A DNA stretch of 64,000 nucleotides from Seohaeicola sp024304985 (GCF_028802875.1 NZ_JARAMP010000006.1:119521-183520); one strand, 5' to 3'. Shown: positions 36,401 through 45,258, numbered from the stretch's first letter. Notes: a model not told the origin generated them from the letters alone. Made by a program: numbers and translations.

Positions 36401-38877
36401 GCCTGATCTCGATGCAGACGGTCGCGGTTGCCGAGGGCGAGACGCTGATCCCCCTGACCGTCACTGATGATTGGGGCGCGGGGGCCTATGTCACCGCGAC
36501 CGTGATCCGGCCAATGGATGCGGCGGCGGGGCGGATGCCCACACGGGCGCTGGGGCTGGCCCATGCGGGCGTTGATCCCGGCGCGCGGCAACTGTCCGTC
36601 AGCATCGACGCGCCAGAGGCCGCCGACCCGCGCGGGCCTCTGGAGGTTGCCGTGCAAGTGGATGGCATAACGCAGGACGAGATGGCCCATGTCACGCTGG
36701 CGGCTGTTGATCTGGGTATCCTGAACCTGACGGGTTTCGACAGCCCTGACCCATCCGCCCATTACTTTGGGCAGCGGCGTCTGGGGATGGAATTGCGCGA
36801 TGTCTATGGCCGCCTGATCGACAGTCTGAACGGGGCCATGGGGCAGGTGCGATCCGGCGGGGATGCAGGCGCGGGGATGCGGTTGCAATCGCCGCCGCCG
36901 ACCGAGGACCTGCTTGCCTTTTTCAGCGGTCCCGTCACCGTGGGCGCGGATGGGCGCACGGTGATCGGGTTCGATCTGCCCGCCTTCAACGGCACCGTGC
37001 GGCTGATGGCCGTGGCATGGTCGCCCAGCGCCGTGGGGCAGGCCGAGGCGGATGTTCTGGTGCGTGATCCGGTGGTGGTCAGCGCGAGCCTGCCCCGTTT
37101 CATGGCACCGGGGGATGAGAGCCGGTTGCTGCTGGAGGTCACCCATGCCAGCGGTCCGGTCGGGCGGATGGGTCTGGACGTGACGGCCGATGGTGTGACC
37201 TTGGCCCCTGTGCCATCGGGCGTGACGCTTGCGGAGGGTGAGAAACAGGTCGTCGTGATCCCGGTGACGGCGGATCAACCGGGCGATCATGCGATCCGTG
37301 TTGCCCTGACCACGCCGGAGGGGCGGCAGTTGGTGAAATCCCTGACCCTGCCCGTGCGCGCCAATGACCCCGAGGTCGCGGTGACCGAACGGGTGGTGCT
37401 GGCCCCGGATGAGGGGTTGGACCTGTCGCCAGAGCGGTTCAACGGGCTGCGCGCGGGCACAGGGTCGCTGACGCTGGCCGCAGGGCCGTTGGCGCGGCTG
37501 AATGCACCCGCTCTGCTGGCGATGCTGGACCGCTATCCCTATGGCTGCACCGAGCAGGTGGCGAGCCAGACGATGCCCTTGCTGGCGATGCAGGACATGG
37601 TCAGCGCCTTGGATTTGGGGGATGCGGAGGCTATCCGCACCCGTATTGACCAAAGTCTGGACCGTATCCTGACGCGGCAATCGGGCAATGGCAGTTTCGG
37701 GCTGTGGCAGGCGGGATCGGGGGATTTCTGGCTGGATGCCTATGTCACCGACCTGTTGTCGCGCGCGCGGGCCGCGGGCCATGATGTGCCCGAACTGGCG
37801 TTCCGGCTGGCCTTGGACAATCTGCGCAACCGGATCAACTTTGCCCCGGATTTCGATGAGGGGGGCGAGGATCTGGCCTATGCCCTGATGGTTCTGGCGC
37901 GCGAGGGGGCGGCCAATATGGGTGATCTGCGCTATTACGCCGATCAGAAGGGAGAGGCGCTGGCCACGCCATTGGCGGCGGCGCAACTGGGCGCGGCGCT
38001 GGCGCTTTATGGCGATCAGACGCGGGCGGATCGGTTATTTGCCCGCGCAGCGCGGATGATCGACGCGGCCAGCGGGACCGAGGCCCCGGTCTGGCGCGCG
38101 GATTACGGCACGCAGCTGCGCGATACGGCGGGCGTTCTAGCGCTGGCGGTCGAGGCGGGAAGCAGCGCGGTGGATACCGGCGCGCTGGCGCAACGCATCG
38201 GAGCCGTGGGCCGGGCCTTTTCCACGCAGGAGGCGTCGTGGTCGTTGCTGGCGGCGCATGCCCTGAGCCGTGACGCCTCCGTAGCGGGGCTGGAGGTGAA
38301 CGGACTGCCCGTCTCTGGCCCGGTGTTGCGGACGACCGACAGTGATCTGGCGCTGGCCCCGGTTGGCTTGCGCAACGCCTCGACCGCGCCGATGGAGGTG
38401 ACGTTGACCACCTTTGGCGTGCCCGAGGGGGCGACGCTGGCCAGTGGCTATGGCTACCGGATCGAACGCGCCTATTACGATCTGGACGGCGCGCCGTTGT
38501 CGCCGGATGACGTGCGGATCGGCACCCGTCTGGTGGCGGTGCTGACCGTGACGCCTGCGGACGAGACCGGCGCGCGGCTGATGGTGAATGATCCGCTGCC
38601 CGCAGGGTTCGAGATCGACAACCCCAACCTGTTGAACGCGGGCGATGTTGCCGCTTTGGATTGGCTGGACCCGGCCTATGCGGAACATGCCGAGTTCCGC
38701 GCCGACCGGTTTCTGGCGGCGGTGGACTGGCAGTCGGATCGGCCGTTCACGCTGGCCTATATCGTCCGCGCGATCTCGCCCGGTCAGTTCCACCACCCGG
38801 CGGCGCTGGTCGAGGATATGTATCGACCCGAATACCGCGCGACCACGGCATCGGGCCGCGTGACGGTTGGCGAGTGA
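33421..38877 (+). CDS. Bacterial alpha-2-macroglobulin with N-terminal PAN/apple-like domain
   Basis: This 1818-residue periplasmic protein is of the YfhM-like class, thought to trap proteases that breach the outer membrane and so protect the envelope. A signal peptide (about 1-24) precedes a cysteine-rich PAN/apple-like segment (CRTACLADRDCAAFTFNTRS). MG-type beta-sandwich domains fill the centre (for example VFLATDRGAYRAGEVIHATV). The thioester motif CTEQ is at residues 1376-1379 (YPYGCTEQ), so this copy should form a reactive thioester. The ATG at 33421 follows AGGAGG and opens the signal peptide. The stop overlaps the pbpC start by four bases, the same pairing as yfhM-pbpC in E. coli. Confidence 0.94.
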   Translation: MPRTIAALALVLGLVGLAPATAFAQEIVPDRRIVVTRDMDFPGGDLQPLFDTTLTACRTACLADRDCAAFTFNTRSNACFPKSAVQGRSPYAGALSAEVVATAPGALQSAAARIADLDWLGRPTLEDARDLALEIGTLHPAGGFDPDTILQAALERANAGDRSGAAGWMGAAVSLLDRSDLWVEYARLTGQIQTQDYDSQIRLRERAVSAAVNGYLRADAPAQRVSALEVLAQALEAAERGRDMIPSLRLAQSIAPRADLDRALEEAVAKYGFRVIGNAVESDSAAPRICAQFSEPLIKAGQDYTPFVNLPDATLSVEAQDNQLCVDGVRHGERYRIVLRAGLPAASGETLLRDVEQVLYVRDRSPSIVFPGRAYVLPRSADAAVPVQTVNLDRIDLTLRRVSDRNLIRAMQEDYFGSTLPEWQERGFASEIATEVWTGTGETGRALNRDMVTRLPLGDVLADQPAGIYALTARVPGADPYADPGATQWFVLSDLGLSTMLGTDGLHVTVRHLSDASAVEGARVEVLSRANAVIADGATDAQGYLRIDPGLTRGTGTAAPAMVVVRHGSGSGADVEDIAFLSLTDPAFDLSDRGVEGRPPSPPIDVFLATDRGAYRAGEVIHATVLARDDRAAAIPGLPVTAILTRPDGVEYSRSLSTEDVAGGHVFALPLGDAVPRGTWRLEVKADVDAAPLASRTVLVEDFLPERIDFDLSLPDGALRAGDTPPLRVEARYLFGAPGAGLAVEGEVLLRGTDTVEGFPLYRFGRHDEPVSPRSRSLQATRTDEAGRVTLPLTLPDVQAAGSPLEARVTLRVSEGSNRPVERELTRALTPDTPMIGIRPLFDGALPEGAEAIFRIIGLSPDLTPAPLAVRWSVNRVETRYQWYQQFGEWQWEPITTRTRIDQGEAVLGTEPLEIATPVDWGQYELVVETREGVYAASSTGFDAGWYAPADTATTPDLLELSLDKPAYRSGETAMLRIVPRHAGIASVAVMSNRLISMQTVAVAEGETLIPLTVTDDWGAGAYVTATVIRPMDAAAGRMPTRALGLAHAGVDPGARQLSVSIDAPEAADPRGPLEVAVQVDGITQDEMAHVTLAAVDLGILNLTGFDSPDPSAHYFGQRRLGMELRDVYGRLIDSLNGAMGQVRSGGDAGAGMRLQSPPPTEDLLAFFSGPVTVGADGRTVIGFDLPAFNGTVRLMAVAWSPSAVGQAEADVLVRDPVVVSASLPRFMAPGDESRLLLEVTHASGPVGRMGLDVTADGVTLAPVPSGVTLAEGEKQVVVIPVTADQPGDHAIRVALTTPEGRQLVKSLTLPVRANDPEVAVTERVVLAPDEGLDLSPERFNGLRAGTGSLTLAAGPLARLNAPALLAMLDRYPYGCTEQVASQTMPLLAMQDMVSALDLGDAEAIRTRIDQSLDRILTRQSGNGSFGLWQAGSGDFWLDAYVTDLLSRARAAGHDVPELAFRLALDNLRNRINFAPDFDEGGEDLAYALMVLAREGAANMGDLRYYADQKGEALATPLAAAQLGAALALYGDQTRADRLFARAARMIDAASGTEAPVWRADYGTQLRDTAGVLALAVEAGSSAVDTGALAQRIGAVGRAFSTQEASWSLLAAHALSRDASVAGLEVNGLPVSGPVLRTTDSDLALAPVGLRNASTAPMEVTLTTFGVPEGATLASGYGYRIERAYYDLDGAPLSPDDVRIGTRLVAVLTVTPADETGARLMVNDPLPAGFEIDNPNLLNAGDVAALDWLDPAYAEHAEFRADRFLAAVDWQSDRPFTLAYIVRAISPGQFHHPAALVEDMYRPEYRATTASGRVTVGE

Positions 38878-40901
38878 GGCGGCTCTGGCCCTTTGCCGTT
38901 GCGGCGCTGCTGATCCTTGGGGCGGCGGCGCGGGATGCGGGGGACGCGTGGATCGACGCGACGATACTGCCATCGGCCCTGCCCGCCACATCTGTCGAAG
39001 TGCGCGACCGGCACGGGGCCTTGCTGCGTGCCTATACGGTGGCGGATGGGCGGTGGCGGCTGGCGGTTGGGCCGGATCAGGTGGACCCCGGTTTCGTGGA
39101 CATGCTGCTGGCCTATGAGGACAAGCGGTTTCACGACCATGCGGGTGTCGATCCGCTGGCGCTGATCCGTGCTTTCGGGCAGGCGGTGTGGCATCGGCGG
39201 GTGGTGTCGGGCGGATCGACCCTGACCATGCAGGTCGCACGCCTGCTGGAAGAGACGGGGACGGGTGCATGGCCCGGCAAGCTGCGGCAGATGCGGGTGG
39301 CGCTGGCGCTGGAGCGGCGGTTGAGCAAGGATCAGATTCTTGGGCTGTATCTGACGTTGGCCCCTTATGGCGGCAATATCGAAGGGCTGCGGGCGGCCAC
39401 TCTGGCGTGGTTCGGGAAGGAACCGGCGCGGCTGACGCCGGCGCAAGCGGCGCTGCTGGTGGCTTTGCCGCAATCGCCCGTGGCGCGCCGCCCGGACCGT
39501 GCGCCCGAGGCCGCACGGACAGCGCGCGACCGGGTTCTGTCGCGGCTGGCGCAGCAAGGGGTAATCAGCGCGGAGGCCGCGCAGGCGGCGCAAAGCGAGC
39601 CCGTGCCCGCCATGCGCATCGCCTTTCCCATCCTCGCGCCGCATCTGGCGGATCGTGTTCTGGCGGCGTCACCGGGACAGGTGCGCCATGACCTGACGCT
39701 GGATGCGGGGCTGCAAGGCAAGCTGGAAAATCTGGCTACCGATGCCCTGCGCGGTATGGGTGAGCGGTTGTCCATCGCGATGCTGGTCGCGGATCACAGG
39801 ACGGGGGCGGTGCTGGCCTCGGTCGGGTCAGCGGGCCTTTCGCAAGATACGCGGCAGGGGTTTGTGGATATGACCACGGCGCTGCGATCGCCCGGATCGA
39901 CCCTGAAACCGCTGGTCTATGCGCTGGCCTTTGACCGGGGGCTGGCGCATCCCGACACGCTGATCGACGATCGGCCTGTGGCCTTTGGCGCTTACGCGCC
40001 GCAGAATTTCGACGGGCAGTTCCGGGGGGAAATCCGCGTGGCCGATGCGTTGCGCCTGTCGCTGAATATCCCTGTGGTCCGGCTGACCGAGGCGATCGGC
40101 CCCGCCAACCTGATGGCCGCCCTGCGCCGGGCGGGGGTCGAGGCGGCGCTGCCCGGTGGGCAGGCGGGACTGGCCGTGGCTTTGGGCGGTGTGGGTGTCT
40201 CGCTTGAAGGCTTGGTGCAGCTTTATGCCGGGCTGGCCCAAGGCGGGCAGGCCGAGCCGCTCTATTGGACCAGTCCAACGGAGGCCGTGCCGCAACGCAT
40301 CGTGGGGCGCGCCGCGGCGTGGCAGGTGGCGCATATCATGGCGGGAATGGAACCGCCGCCGGGGGCGGCGCGGATGCGGCTGGCCTACAAGACCGGCACA
40401 TCTTACGGGCACCGCGATGCATGGGCGGTGGGGTTTGATGGCGCGCATGTGGTGGGAGTCTGGATCGGGCGACCGGATGGCACGCCCGTGCCGGGAGCCT
40501 TTGGCGGTGATCTGGCGGCGCCTGTGCTGTTTCAGGCGTTCCAGAGGGTGAAGCCGCAGGCCGACCCTTTGCCGCCACCGCCGCCCGAGACGCTGATCGC
40601 GCCCAACGCCAGCCTGCCGCTGCCCCTACAGCGGTTCGGCGCGCGGGGGGCGGTGCCAATGGATGCGCCGCGACTGGCCTTTCCGCCTGACGGCGCGCGG
40701 CTGCCATTGGCAGGTCAGGCGTTGACGGTGAAGCTGCGCGACGGGGTGCCGCCATTCACATGGCTGGCCGATGGCGCGCCGCTGGTGGTGGGCACGCATC
40801 GGCGCGAGGCCGCGTTGGAAGGGTTGGGCAAGGGCCACGTCACCCTGTCCGTGATCGACGCGGCGGGCCGCGCCGACCGGGTGCGGGTGGTGTTGGAGTA
40901 A
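38874..40901 (+). CDS. pbpC: Penicillin-binding protein 1C PbpC
   Basis: This is a bifunctional peptidoglycan synthase (675 residues): one N-terminal membrane anchor (LWPFAVAALLILGAA), a glycosyltransferase domain with catalytic glutamate E82 (YEDKRFHDHAGVDP), a transpeptidase domain with acyl-serine S342 (SPGSTLKP) and KTGTS box, and the C-terminal BiPBP_C domain found only in PBP1C. The start is the GTG at 38874, four bases inside the alpha-2-macroglobulin gene (GTGA), giving VRRLWPFAV directly before the anchor. An earlier frame start has no similarity. PBP1C is thought to repair wall damage after protease trapping by its partner (established hypothesis). Confidence 0.94.
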   Translation: MRRLWPFAVAALLILGAAARDAGDAWIDATILPSALPATSVEVRDRHGALLRAYTVADGRWRLAVGPDQVDPGFVDMLLAYEDKRFHDHAGVDPLALIRAFGQAVWHRRVVSGGSTLTMQVARLLEETGTGAWPGKLRQMRVALALERRLSKDQILGLYLTLAPYGGNIEGLRAATLAWFGKEPARLTPAQAALLVALPQSPVARRPDRAPEAARTARDRVLSRLAQQGVISAEAAQAAQSEPVPAMRIAFPILAPHLADRVLAASPGQVRHDLTLDAGLQGKLENLATDALRGMGERLSIAMLVADHRTGAVLASVGSAGLSQDTRQGFVDMTTALRSPGSTLKPLVYALAFDRGLAHPDTLIDDRPVAFGAYAPQNFDGQFRGEIRVADALRLSLNIPVVRLTEAIGPANLMAALRRAGVEAALPGGQAGLAVALGGVGVSLEGLVQLYAGLAQGGQAEPLYWTSPTEAVPQRIVGRAAAWQVAHIMAGMEPPPGAARMRLAYKTGTSYGHRDAWAVGFDGAHVVGVWIGRPDGTPVPGAFGGDLAAPVLFQAFQRVKPQADPLPPPPPETLIAPNASLPLPLQRFGARGAVPMDAPRLAFPPDGARLPLAGQALTVKLRDGVPPFTWLADGAPLVVGTHRREAALEGLGKGHVTLSVIDAAGRADRVRVVLE

Positions 40902-40918
40902 CCCGCGCGGGTTACTCC
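40895..40918. terminator. 24-bp perfect palindrome at the pbpC/thiolase junction
   Basis: Bases 40895-40918 are perfectly self-complementary, with arms GGAGTAACC and GGTTACTCC around a CGCGCG centre. The palindrome includes the pbpC stop codon and lies eight bases before the end of the convergent thiolase gene. It is probably a shared two-way transcription end, although there is no T-run. Confidence 0.55.
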
Positions 40919-40925
40919 GGTCGGG

Positions 40926-42101
40926 TTACATCCGCTCGATGGCCAGTGCGATGCCCTGACCGCCGCCGATGCACATGGTGATCAGCGCGCGCTTGCCGCC
41001 GATACGTTCCAGTTCCGCCATGGCCTTGATGACAAGGATCGCGCCGGTCGCGCCGACCGGATGACCCAGCGCGATGGCACCGCCGTTGGGGTTCACGATC
41101 GCAGGGTCCAGCCCCAGACCACGGTTGACGGCCACGGCCTGCGCCGCGAAAGCCTCGTTGCTTTCCACGACGTCGAAATCGCTGGCCTTGAGGCCGGTGC
41201 GGGCCAGAAGCGCCTCGACCGCGGGGACCGGGCCAATGCCCATCACCTCGGGCCGGACCCCGGCATGAGCATAGCCCAGCACGCGGGCGCGGGGTTTGAG
41301 GCCCGCTTTCTCTGCGGCCTCGGCCCGCGCCAGCACCATCGCCGCCGCGCCGTCATTGATGCCCGAGGCGTTGCCTGCGGTGACGGAGCCGTCTTTCTTG
41401 AACACGGGTTTCAGACCGGCCAACGCCTCAAGGCTGGTGGCCTTGGGATGCTCGTCAGTGTCAAAAGCCACGGGCTGACGTTTCACCATCACCTCGACGG
41501 GGACGATCTGATCCTTGAAACGCCCCTCGGCAATGGCGCGGGCCGCACGGACCTGGCTTTCCATGGCGAAGGCGTCCTGATCCGCGCGGCTGATTTCATG
41601 CTCTCCTGCCACGTTTTCCGCCGTGACGCCCATGTGACCCGATCCGAAGGGGCAGTTCAGCGTGCCCAAGAGCATATCCAGCGTGCGGATATCGCCCATC
41701 TTGGCCCCCCAGCGCTGATCCGGCACGATATAGGGCGCGCGGCTCATGCTTTCCGCCCCGCCGGCCAGACCGAATTGTGCATCGCCCAACATCAGAGACT
41801 GAATGACCGAGACGACAGCCTGTGCGCCCGATCCACACAGGCGGTTCACGTTCATCGCAGGCACGGTGTCAGGGATGCCCGCCTTCATCGCGGCGACGCG
41901 GGACAGATACATGTCCTTGGGTTCGGTGTTGATCACATTGCCGAAAACGACATGACCGATCTGCGCGCCCTCGACCCCGGACCGGGCCAGCGCTTCGCGC
42001 GCGACGATGGCGCCCAGTTCGGTCGGCGGCACGGCGGCCAGCGCGCCGCCAAAGGTGCCGATGGCGGTGCGTGCGCCGTCGAGAATGACGATATCGGTCA
42101 T
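40926..42101 (-). CDS. Acetyl-CoA C-acetyltransferase (thiolase)
   Basis: This 391-residue thiolase condenses two acetyl-CoA or cleaves acetoacetyl/3-ketoacyl-CoA. Catalytic residues are C89 (NRLCGSGAQA), H347 (GGAIALGHPVG) and C377 (CIGGGQG). Length and motifs match biosynthetic-type thiolases such as PhaA, AtoB or BktB. Which one cannot be decided, since no polyhydroxybutyrate or fatty-acid genes are adjacent. It is transcribed alone. Confidence 0.92.
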   Translation of the reverse strand: MTDIVILDGARTAIGTFGGALAAVPPTELGAIVAREALARSGVEGAQIGHVVFGNVINTEPKDMYLSRVAAMKAGIPDTVPAMNVNRLCGSGAQAVVSVIQSLMLGDAQFGLAGGAESMSRAPYIVPDQRWGAKMGDIRTLDMLLGTLNCPFGSGHMGVTAENVAGEHEISRADQDAFAMESQVRAARAIAEGRFKDQIVPVEVMVKRQPVAFDTDEHPKATSLEALAGLKPVFKKDGSVTAGNASGINDGAAAMVLARAEAAEKAGLKPRARVLGYAHAGVRPEVMGIGPVPAVEALLARTGLKASDFDVVESNEAFAAQAVAVNRGLGLDPAIVNPNGGAIALGHPVGATGAILVIKAMAELERIGGKRALITMCIGGGQGIALAIERM

Positions 42102-42188
42102 GGGAATCCCCTTCGCTTTGTGAATTTGGTCAGTCGTTTGGTGTCGCCCGGATGCCGCAAAGTCAAGCCGGGGCAGCGAAACGTTCCG

Positions 42189-42917
42189 TCACGGCGTCAG
42201 AGGGCGTCGACCGTCGGCGTCAAGCGTCCAGACGCGATCCCCTTCGAATACTGCCACGGTCAGGGGGCGACCATAGCCCGCGCCGCTGTCCAGATTGATG
42301 CGGTTGCCATAATGGGCGGGGGCCTCCAGCGCGGTATGGCCATGTATGACCAGCATCGGATGCGGCTCCGTATAGGTGAGAAAAGGGTCACGGATCCAGA
42401 GAAGATCATCCTCGGTCTGATCGGCCAGAGGCACACCGGGGGAGATGCCCGCATGGACGAAAAGCCTGTCATCCTGCTGATGGTAGAGAGGCAGGGATTG
42501 CAGAAAGGCCAGATGGGCGGCGGGCACGGCGGCGCGGGCCTCTTGCAGGATATCCGCAGGGTCGCGCCCTTCTTCGAGCGATACCCCATAAGCGGCGAGC
42601 GTGGCCACGCCACCCAGACGCGGGCTGAGCCAGTCGACCTTGGAGACGATGCGCGGGTCGTCGATCCGGCCATCTTCAAGATAGCGGTGGAACATGCGGT
42701 CGTGATTGCCCTTGAGCACGGTCCAGTCACGCCCCGCCATCTGCCCCTGCATCAATGTGTCAATCACCGCGCGGCTGTCGGGGCCGCGATCCACCAGATC
42801 ACCCAGACTGATCAGCGGCGCATCGGCCCCGCCATCGGCGGCGATACGCTCCAGTGCGGTGTCCAGCATCGCGATCTCGCCGTGAATGTCGCCGATCACA
42901 TAGAGGGGTTGGGCCAT
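42189..42917 (-). CDS. PPP-family metallophosphoesterase
   Basis: This calcineurin-like phosphatase of about 242 residues contains all signature blocks of the PPP family: GDIHG (residues 9-13), GDLVDRGPDS, GNHD, a later HAG and IHGHT, which together bind two metals. It could be a Ser/Thr protein phosphatase or an ApaH-like dinucleotide hydrolase. The sequence does not decide. The start at 42917 (MAQPLYVIGDIHG) places the first motif at the usual distance. An in-frame ATG twelve codons upstream (42953) is possible, and neither has a good ribosome-binding site. Confidence 0.82.
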   Translation of the reverse strand: MAQPLYVIGDIHGEIAMLDTALERIAADGGADAPLISLGDLVDRGPDSRAVIDTLMQGQMAGRDWTVLKGNHDRMFHRYLEDGRIDDPRIVSKVDWLSPRLGGVATLAAYGVSLEEGRDPADILQEARAAVPAAHLAFLQSLPLYHQQDDRLFVHAGISPGVPLADQTEDDLLWIRDPFLTYTEPHPMLVIHGHTALEAPAHYGNRINLDSGAGYGRPLTVAVFEGDRVWTLDADGRRPLTP

Positions 42918-43215
42918 CGCAGGGTCTTTCGTTGTGAACCTCTGGGGTGACATATCGCGTATCGGCTTGTTCCGAAAGGATCATCCCCGGCGAATTTCAC
43001 CGAAAAAGGGCGAGCGCAGATGATCTTTTCCGACTCGCCGGGTTGCGGCATGATGTTGCCGACGCCCCCTGTCATCCGGTGCATGTGATGCAGGGGACGC
43101 CCGTAACCAGTTTCTGAACCAATATCGGCGCGGCAGAGGTCCGGCCTGTTCCGAGGTCAAAGGGCCCGATACGCGTCATCTGCCCGACGGGGCGGACAAC
43201 GGAAAGGACAAGGAC
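42918..43215. other. Intergenic region, 298 bases, no gene seen
   Basis: The space between the divergent phosphoesterase and small membrane protein genes holds no coding sequence I can support. A short palindrome TGCATGTGATGCA lies at 43080-43092. A GGAAAGGACAAGGAC purine-rich stretch at the right end is the ribosome-binding site of the next gene. Confidence 0.5.
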
Positions 43216-43599
43216 ATGAGGGGTATCGCGTTCTATTTTCTTTGCGCCGCGATCATCGCGGTGTTGGTCGGCATGGCCTGGGGAATCCAGATGTCGGCCG
43301 CAGGCGACCACAAGCTGTCAGGCGCACATGCGCATCTGAACCTTGTGGGATGGGTCACACTGTCGATCTTTGCCTTCTACTATCATCTTGTGCCCGAGGC
43401 GCAGGCAGGGTGGTTGCCGAAACTGCATCTGGCCTGTGCGCTGGGGGGTGTGGTGCTGCTGGTGCCCGGTATCGTCATGGCAATCCAAGGGCAGGACATG
43501 ACCCTGGCGAAGATCGGATCGACGTTGACGCTGGCATCCATGGTGCTGTTCCTGATCGTGGTGCTGCGACAGGGGATGCAGCGGCCCGTGGCGGTCTGA
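43216..43599 (+). CDS. Small four-helix membrane protein with HxHLNxxGW motif
   Basis: This is a 127-residue protein with four predicted transmembrane helices (about 5-25, 40-60, 68-90, 98-118). The motif GAHAHLNLVGWVTLSIFAFYYH at the second helix resembles the heme-ligand helix of cytochrome oxidase subunit I-like proteins, including two histidines that could bind heme or metal. It is too short to be an oxidase by itself. Similar single-gene proteins occur in Rhodobacteraceae near respiratory genes, but none are adjacent here. The start is supported by a strong purine-rich ribosome-binding site. The function is unknown. Confidence 0.75.
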   Translation: MRGIAFYFLCAAIIAVLVGMAWGIQMSAAGDHKLSGAHAHLNLVGWVTLSIFAFYYHLVPEAQAGWLPKLHLACALGGVVLLVPGIVMAIQGQDMTLAKIGSTLTLASMVLFLIVVLRQGMQRPVAV

Positions 43600-43601
43600 G
43601 A

Positions 43602-43634
43602 CCAACAAAACGCCGCCCCGTTTCCGGGGCGGCG
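43602..43634 (-). terminator. Intrinsic terminator of the serC-serA operon
   Basis: CGCCGCCCC (43611-43619) pairs with GGGGCGGCG (43626-43634) in a perfect nine-base stem with a six-base loop. On the minus strand it is followed by TTTTGTTGG, making a good terminator 29 bases beyond the serA stop. Confidence 0.85.
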
Positions 43635-43662
43635 CCATATGTCGAAACCGGTAAAACTGTAA

Positions 43663-45258
43663 TCAGTTCACGTCAAAGACGAGCGGCTTGACCTGCTGGA
43701 ACAGGCCGGTGTCCTGCAGCTTCTTGCAGACAGCCTCGCTCACCGCCTCATCGACATAGAGGATGGCGATGGCCTCGCCCCCGGCGGCGGCACGGCCAAG
43801 GGTGAAGTTGGCGATGTTCACGCCCGCCTGCCCCATGGTCATGCCCAGCGTGCCGATGATGCCGGGCACATCCTCGTTCGTGGTGTAGAGCATATGCGCG
43901 CCCACTTCGGCGTCGATGTTGATGCCCTTGATCTGGATGAAGCGCGGCTTGCCATCGCTGAACACGGTGCCCGCGATGGAACGCTCGCGCTTTTCGGTCA
44001 CCACGGTCACCTTGATATAGCCGTCAAAGGCACCCGACTTGTCCTGATTGGTGGTCGAGATCTTGATGCCGCGTTCCTTGGCAATCACGGGCGCGCTGAC
44101 CATGTTCACGTCCGGGTTCACGCGCTTCATGATACCCGCCACCACGGCAGAATTCAGCGCGGCAAGGTTCATTTCGGCCACGACACCGTCATACAGGATG
44201 TTGATCGCCTTGATCGGCTCGTCCGTCATCTGGCCGATGAAGCTGCCCAGATGTCCGGCCAGCTTGACCCAGGGGCCCATGACCTTGGCCTCTTCGGCGG
44301 TGACGGAAGGCATGTTGAGCGCGTTGGTCACGGCCCCGGTCAGCAGGTAGTCCGACATCTGTTCGGCCACTTGCAGGGCGACGTTTTCCTGCGCCTCGGT
44401 CGTGGCGGCCCCCAGATGCGGGGTGCAGACCACATTGGGCAGACCGAAGAGCGGGTTTTCGGTGGCCGGTTCCTCGGCGAACACATCAAAGGCGGCACCT
44501 GCCACATGGCCGGAGGTCAGCAGGTCGGCCAGCGCCTGCTCATCCACCAGACCGCCGCGCGCGCAGTTGATGATGCGCACACCGGGCTTGGTCTTTTCGA
44601 GGTTCTCACGGCTGAGAATGTTGCGCGTGGCATCGGTCAGCGGCACATGCAGGGTGATGAAATCGGCGCGTTTCAGCAGGTCGTCCAGTTCAACCTTTTC
44701 GACATGCATCTTGGCGGCTTTTTCGTCGGACAGATAGGGATCATAGGCGATCACCTTCATGTGCAGCCCGCGTGCGCGGTCGCAGACGATGCCGCCGATA
44801 TTGCCCGCGCCGATCACGCCAAGGGTTTTGCCGGTCAGTTCGACACCCATGAATTTCGACTTTTCCCACTTGCCCGCATGGGTGGAGGCGGACGCCTCGG
44901 GGATTTGGCGAGCCACGGCGAACATCATCGCGATGGCATGTTCGGCGGTGGTGATCATGTTGCCGAAAGGCGTGTTCATGACGATCACGCCCTTCTTGCT
45001 GGCGGCTTCCTTGTCGACATTGTCGACACCGATCCCGGCGCGGCCCACAACCTTGAGGTTGGTCGCGGCTTCAAGCACCTTTTCGGTGACCTTGGTGGCC
45101 GAACGGATCGCCAGACCATCGTAATTGCCGATGATTTCCATCAGCTTGTCCTTGTCCTTGCCCAGCTTTGGCTGGAAATCGACGTCGATCCCGCGGTCGC
45201 GGAAGATCTGCACGGCGGCGTCGGACAATTCGTCGGAGATGAGAACTTTGGGAGCCAT
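43663..45258 (-). CDS. serA: D-3-phosphoglycerate dehydrogenase SerA
   Basis: SerA oxidises 3-phosphoglycerate with NAD, the first step of serine synthesis. This is the long, 531-residue form: a substrate/nucleotide-binding core (VVGRAGIGVDNVDKEAA, TLGVIGAGNIGGIV with the Rossmann glycines, catalytic NCARGGLVDE and the HLGAATTEAQ histidine), then an allosteric substrate-binding domain and a C-terminal ACT domain (DVPGIIGTLGMTMGQAGVNI) for serine feedback. It is 80 bases downstream of serC with its own AAAGGACC ribosome-binding site. Confidence 0.96.
   Translation of the reverse strand: MAPKVLISDELSDAAVQIFRDRGIDVDFQPKLGKDKDKLMEIIGNYDGLAIRSATKVTEKVLEAATNLKVVGRAGIGVDNVDKEAASKKGVIVMNTPFGNMITTAEHAIAMMFAVARQIPEASASTHAGKWEKSKFMGVELTGKTLGVIGAGNIGGIVCDRARGLHMKVIAYDPYLSDEKAAKMHVEKVELDDLLKRADFITLHVPLTDATRNILSRENLEKTKPGVRIINCARGGLVDEQALADLLTSGHVAGAAFDVFAEEPATENPLFGLPNVVCTPHLGAATTEAQENVALQVAEQMSDYLLTGAVTNALNMPSVTAEEAKVMGPWVKLAGHLGSFIGQMTDEPIKAINILYDGVVAEMNLAALNSAVVAGIMKRVNPDVNMVSAPVIAKERGIKISTTNQDKSGAFDGYIKVTVVTEKRERSIAGTVFSDGKPRFIQIKGINIDAEVGAHMLYTTNEDVPGIIGTLGMTMGQAGVNIANFTLGRAAAGGEAIAILYVDEAVSEAVCKKLQDTGLFQQVKPLVFDVN

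Noticed and set aside
35998..37986. 662-codon minus-strand frame inside the alpha-2-macroglobulin gene
   Set aside because: Composition is that of a codon-position shadow, and there are no motifs.
41061..42950. 629-codon plus-strand frame opposite thiolase and phosphoesterase
   Set aside because: It crosses two genes with clear catalytic motifs on the minus strand.
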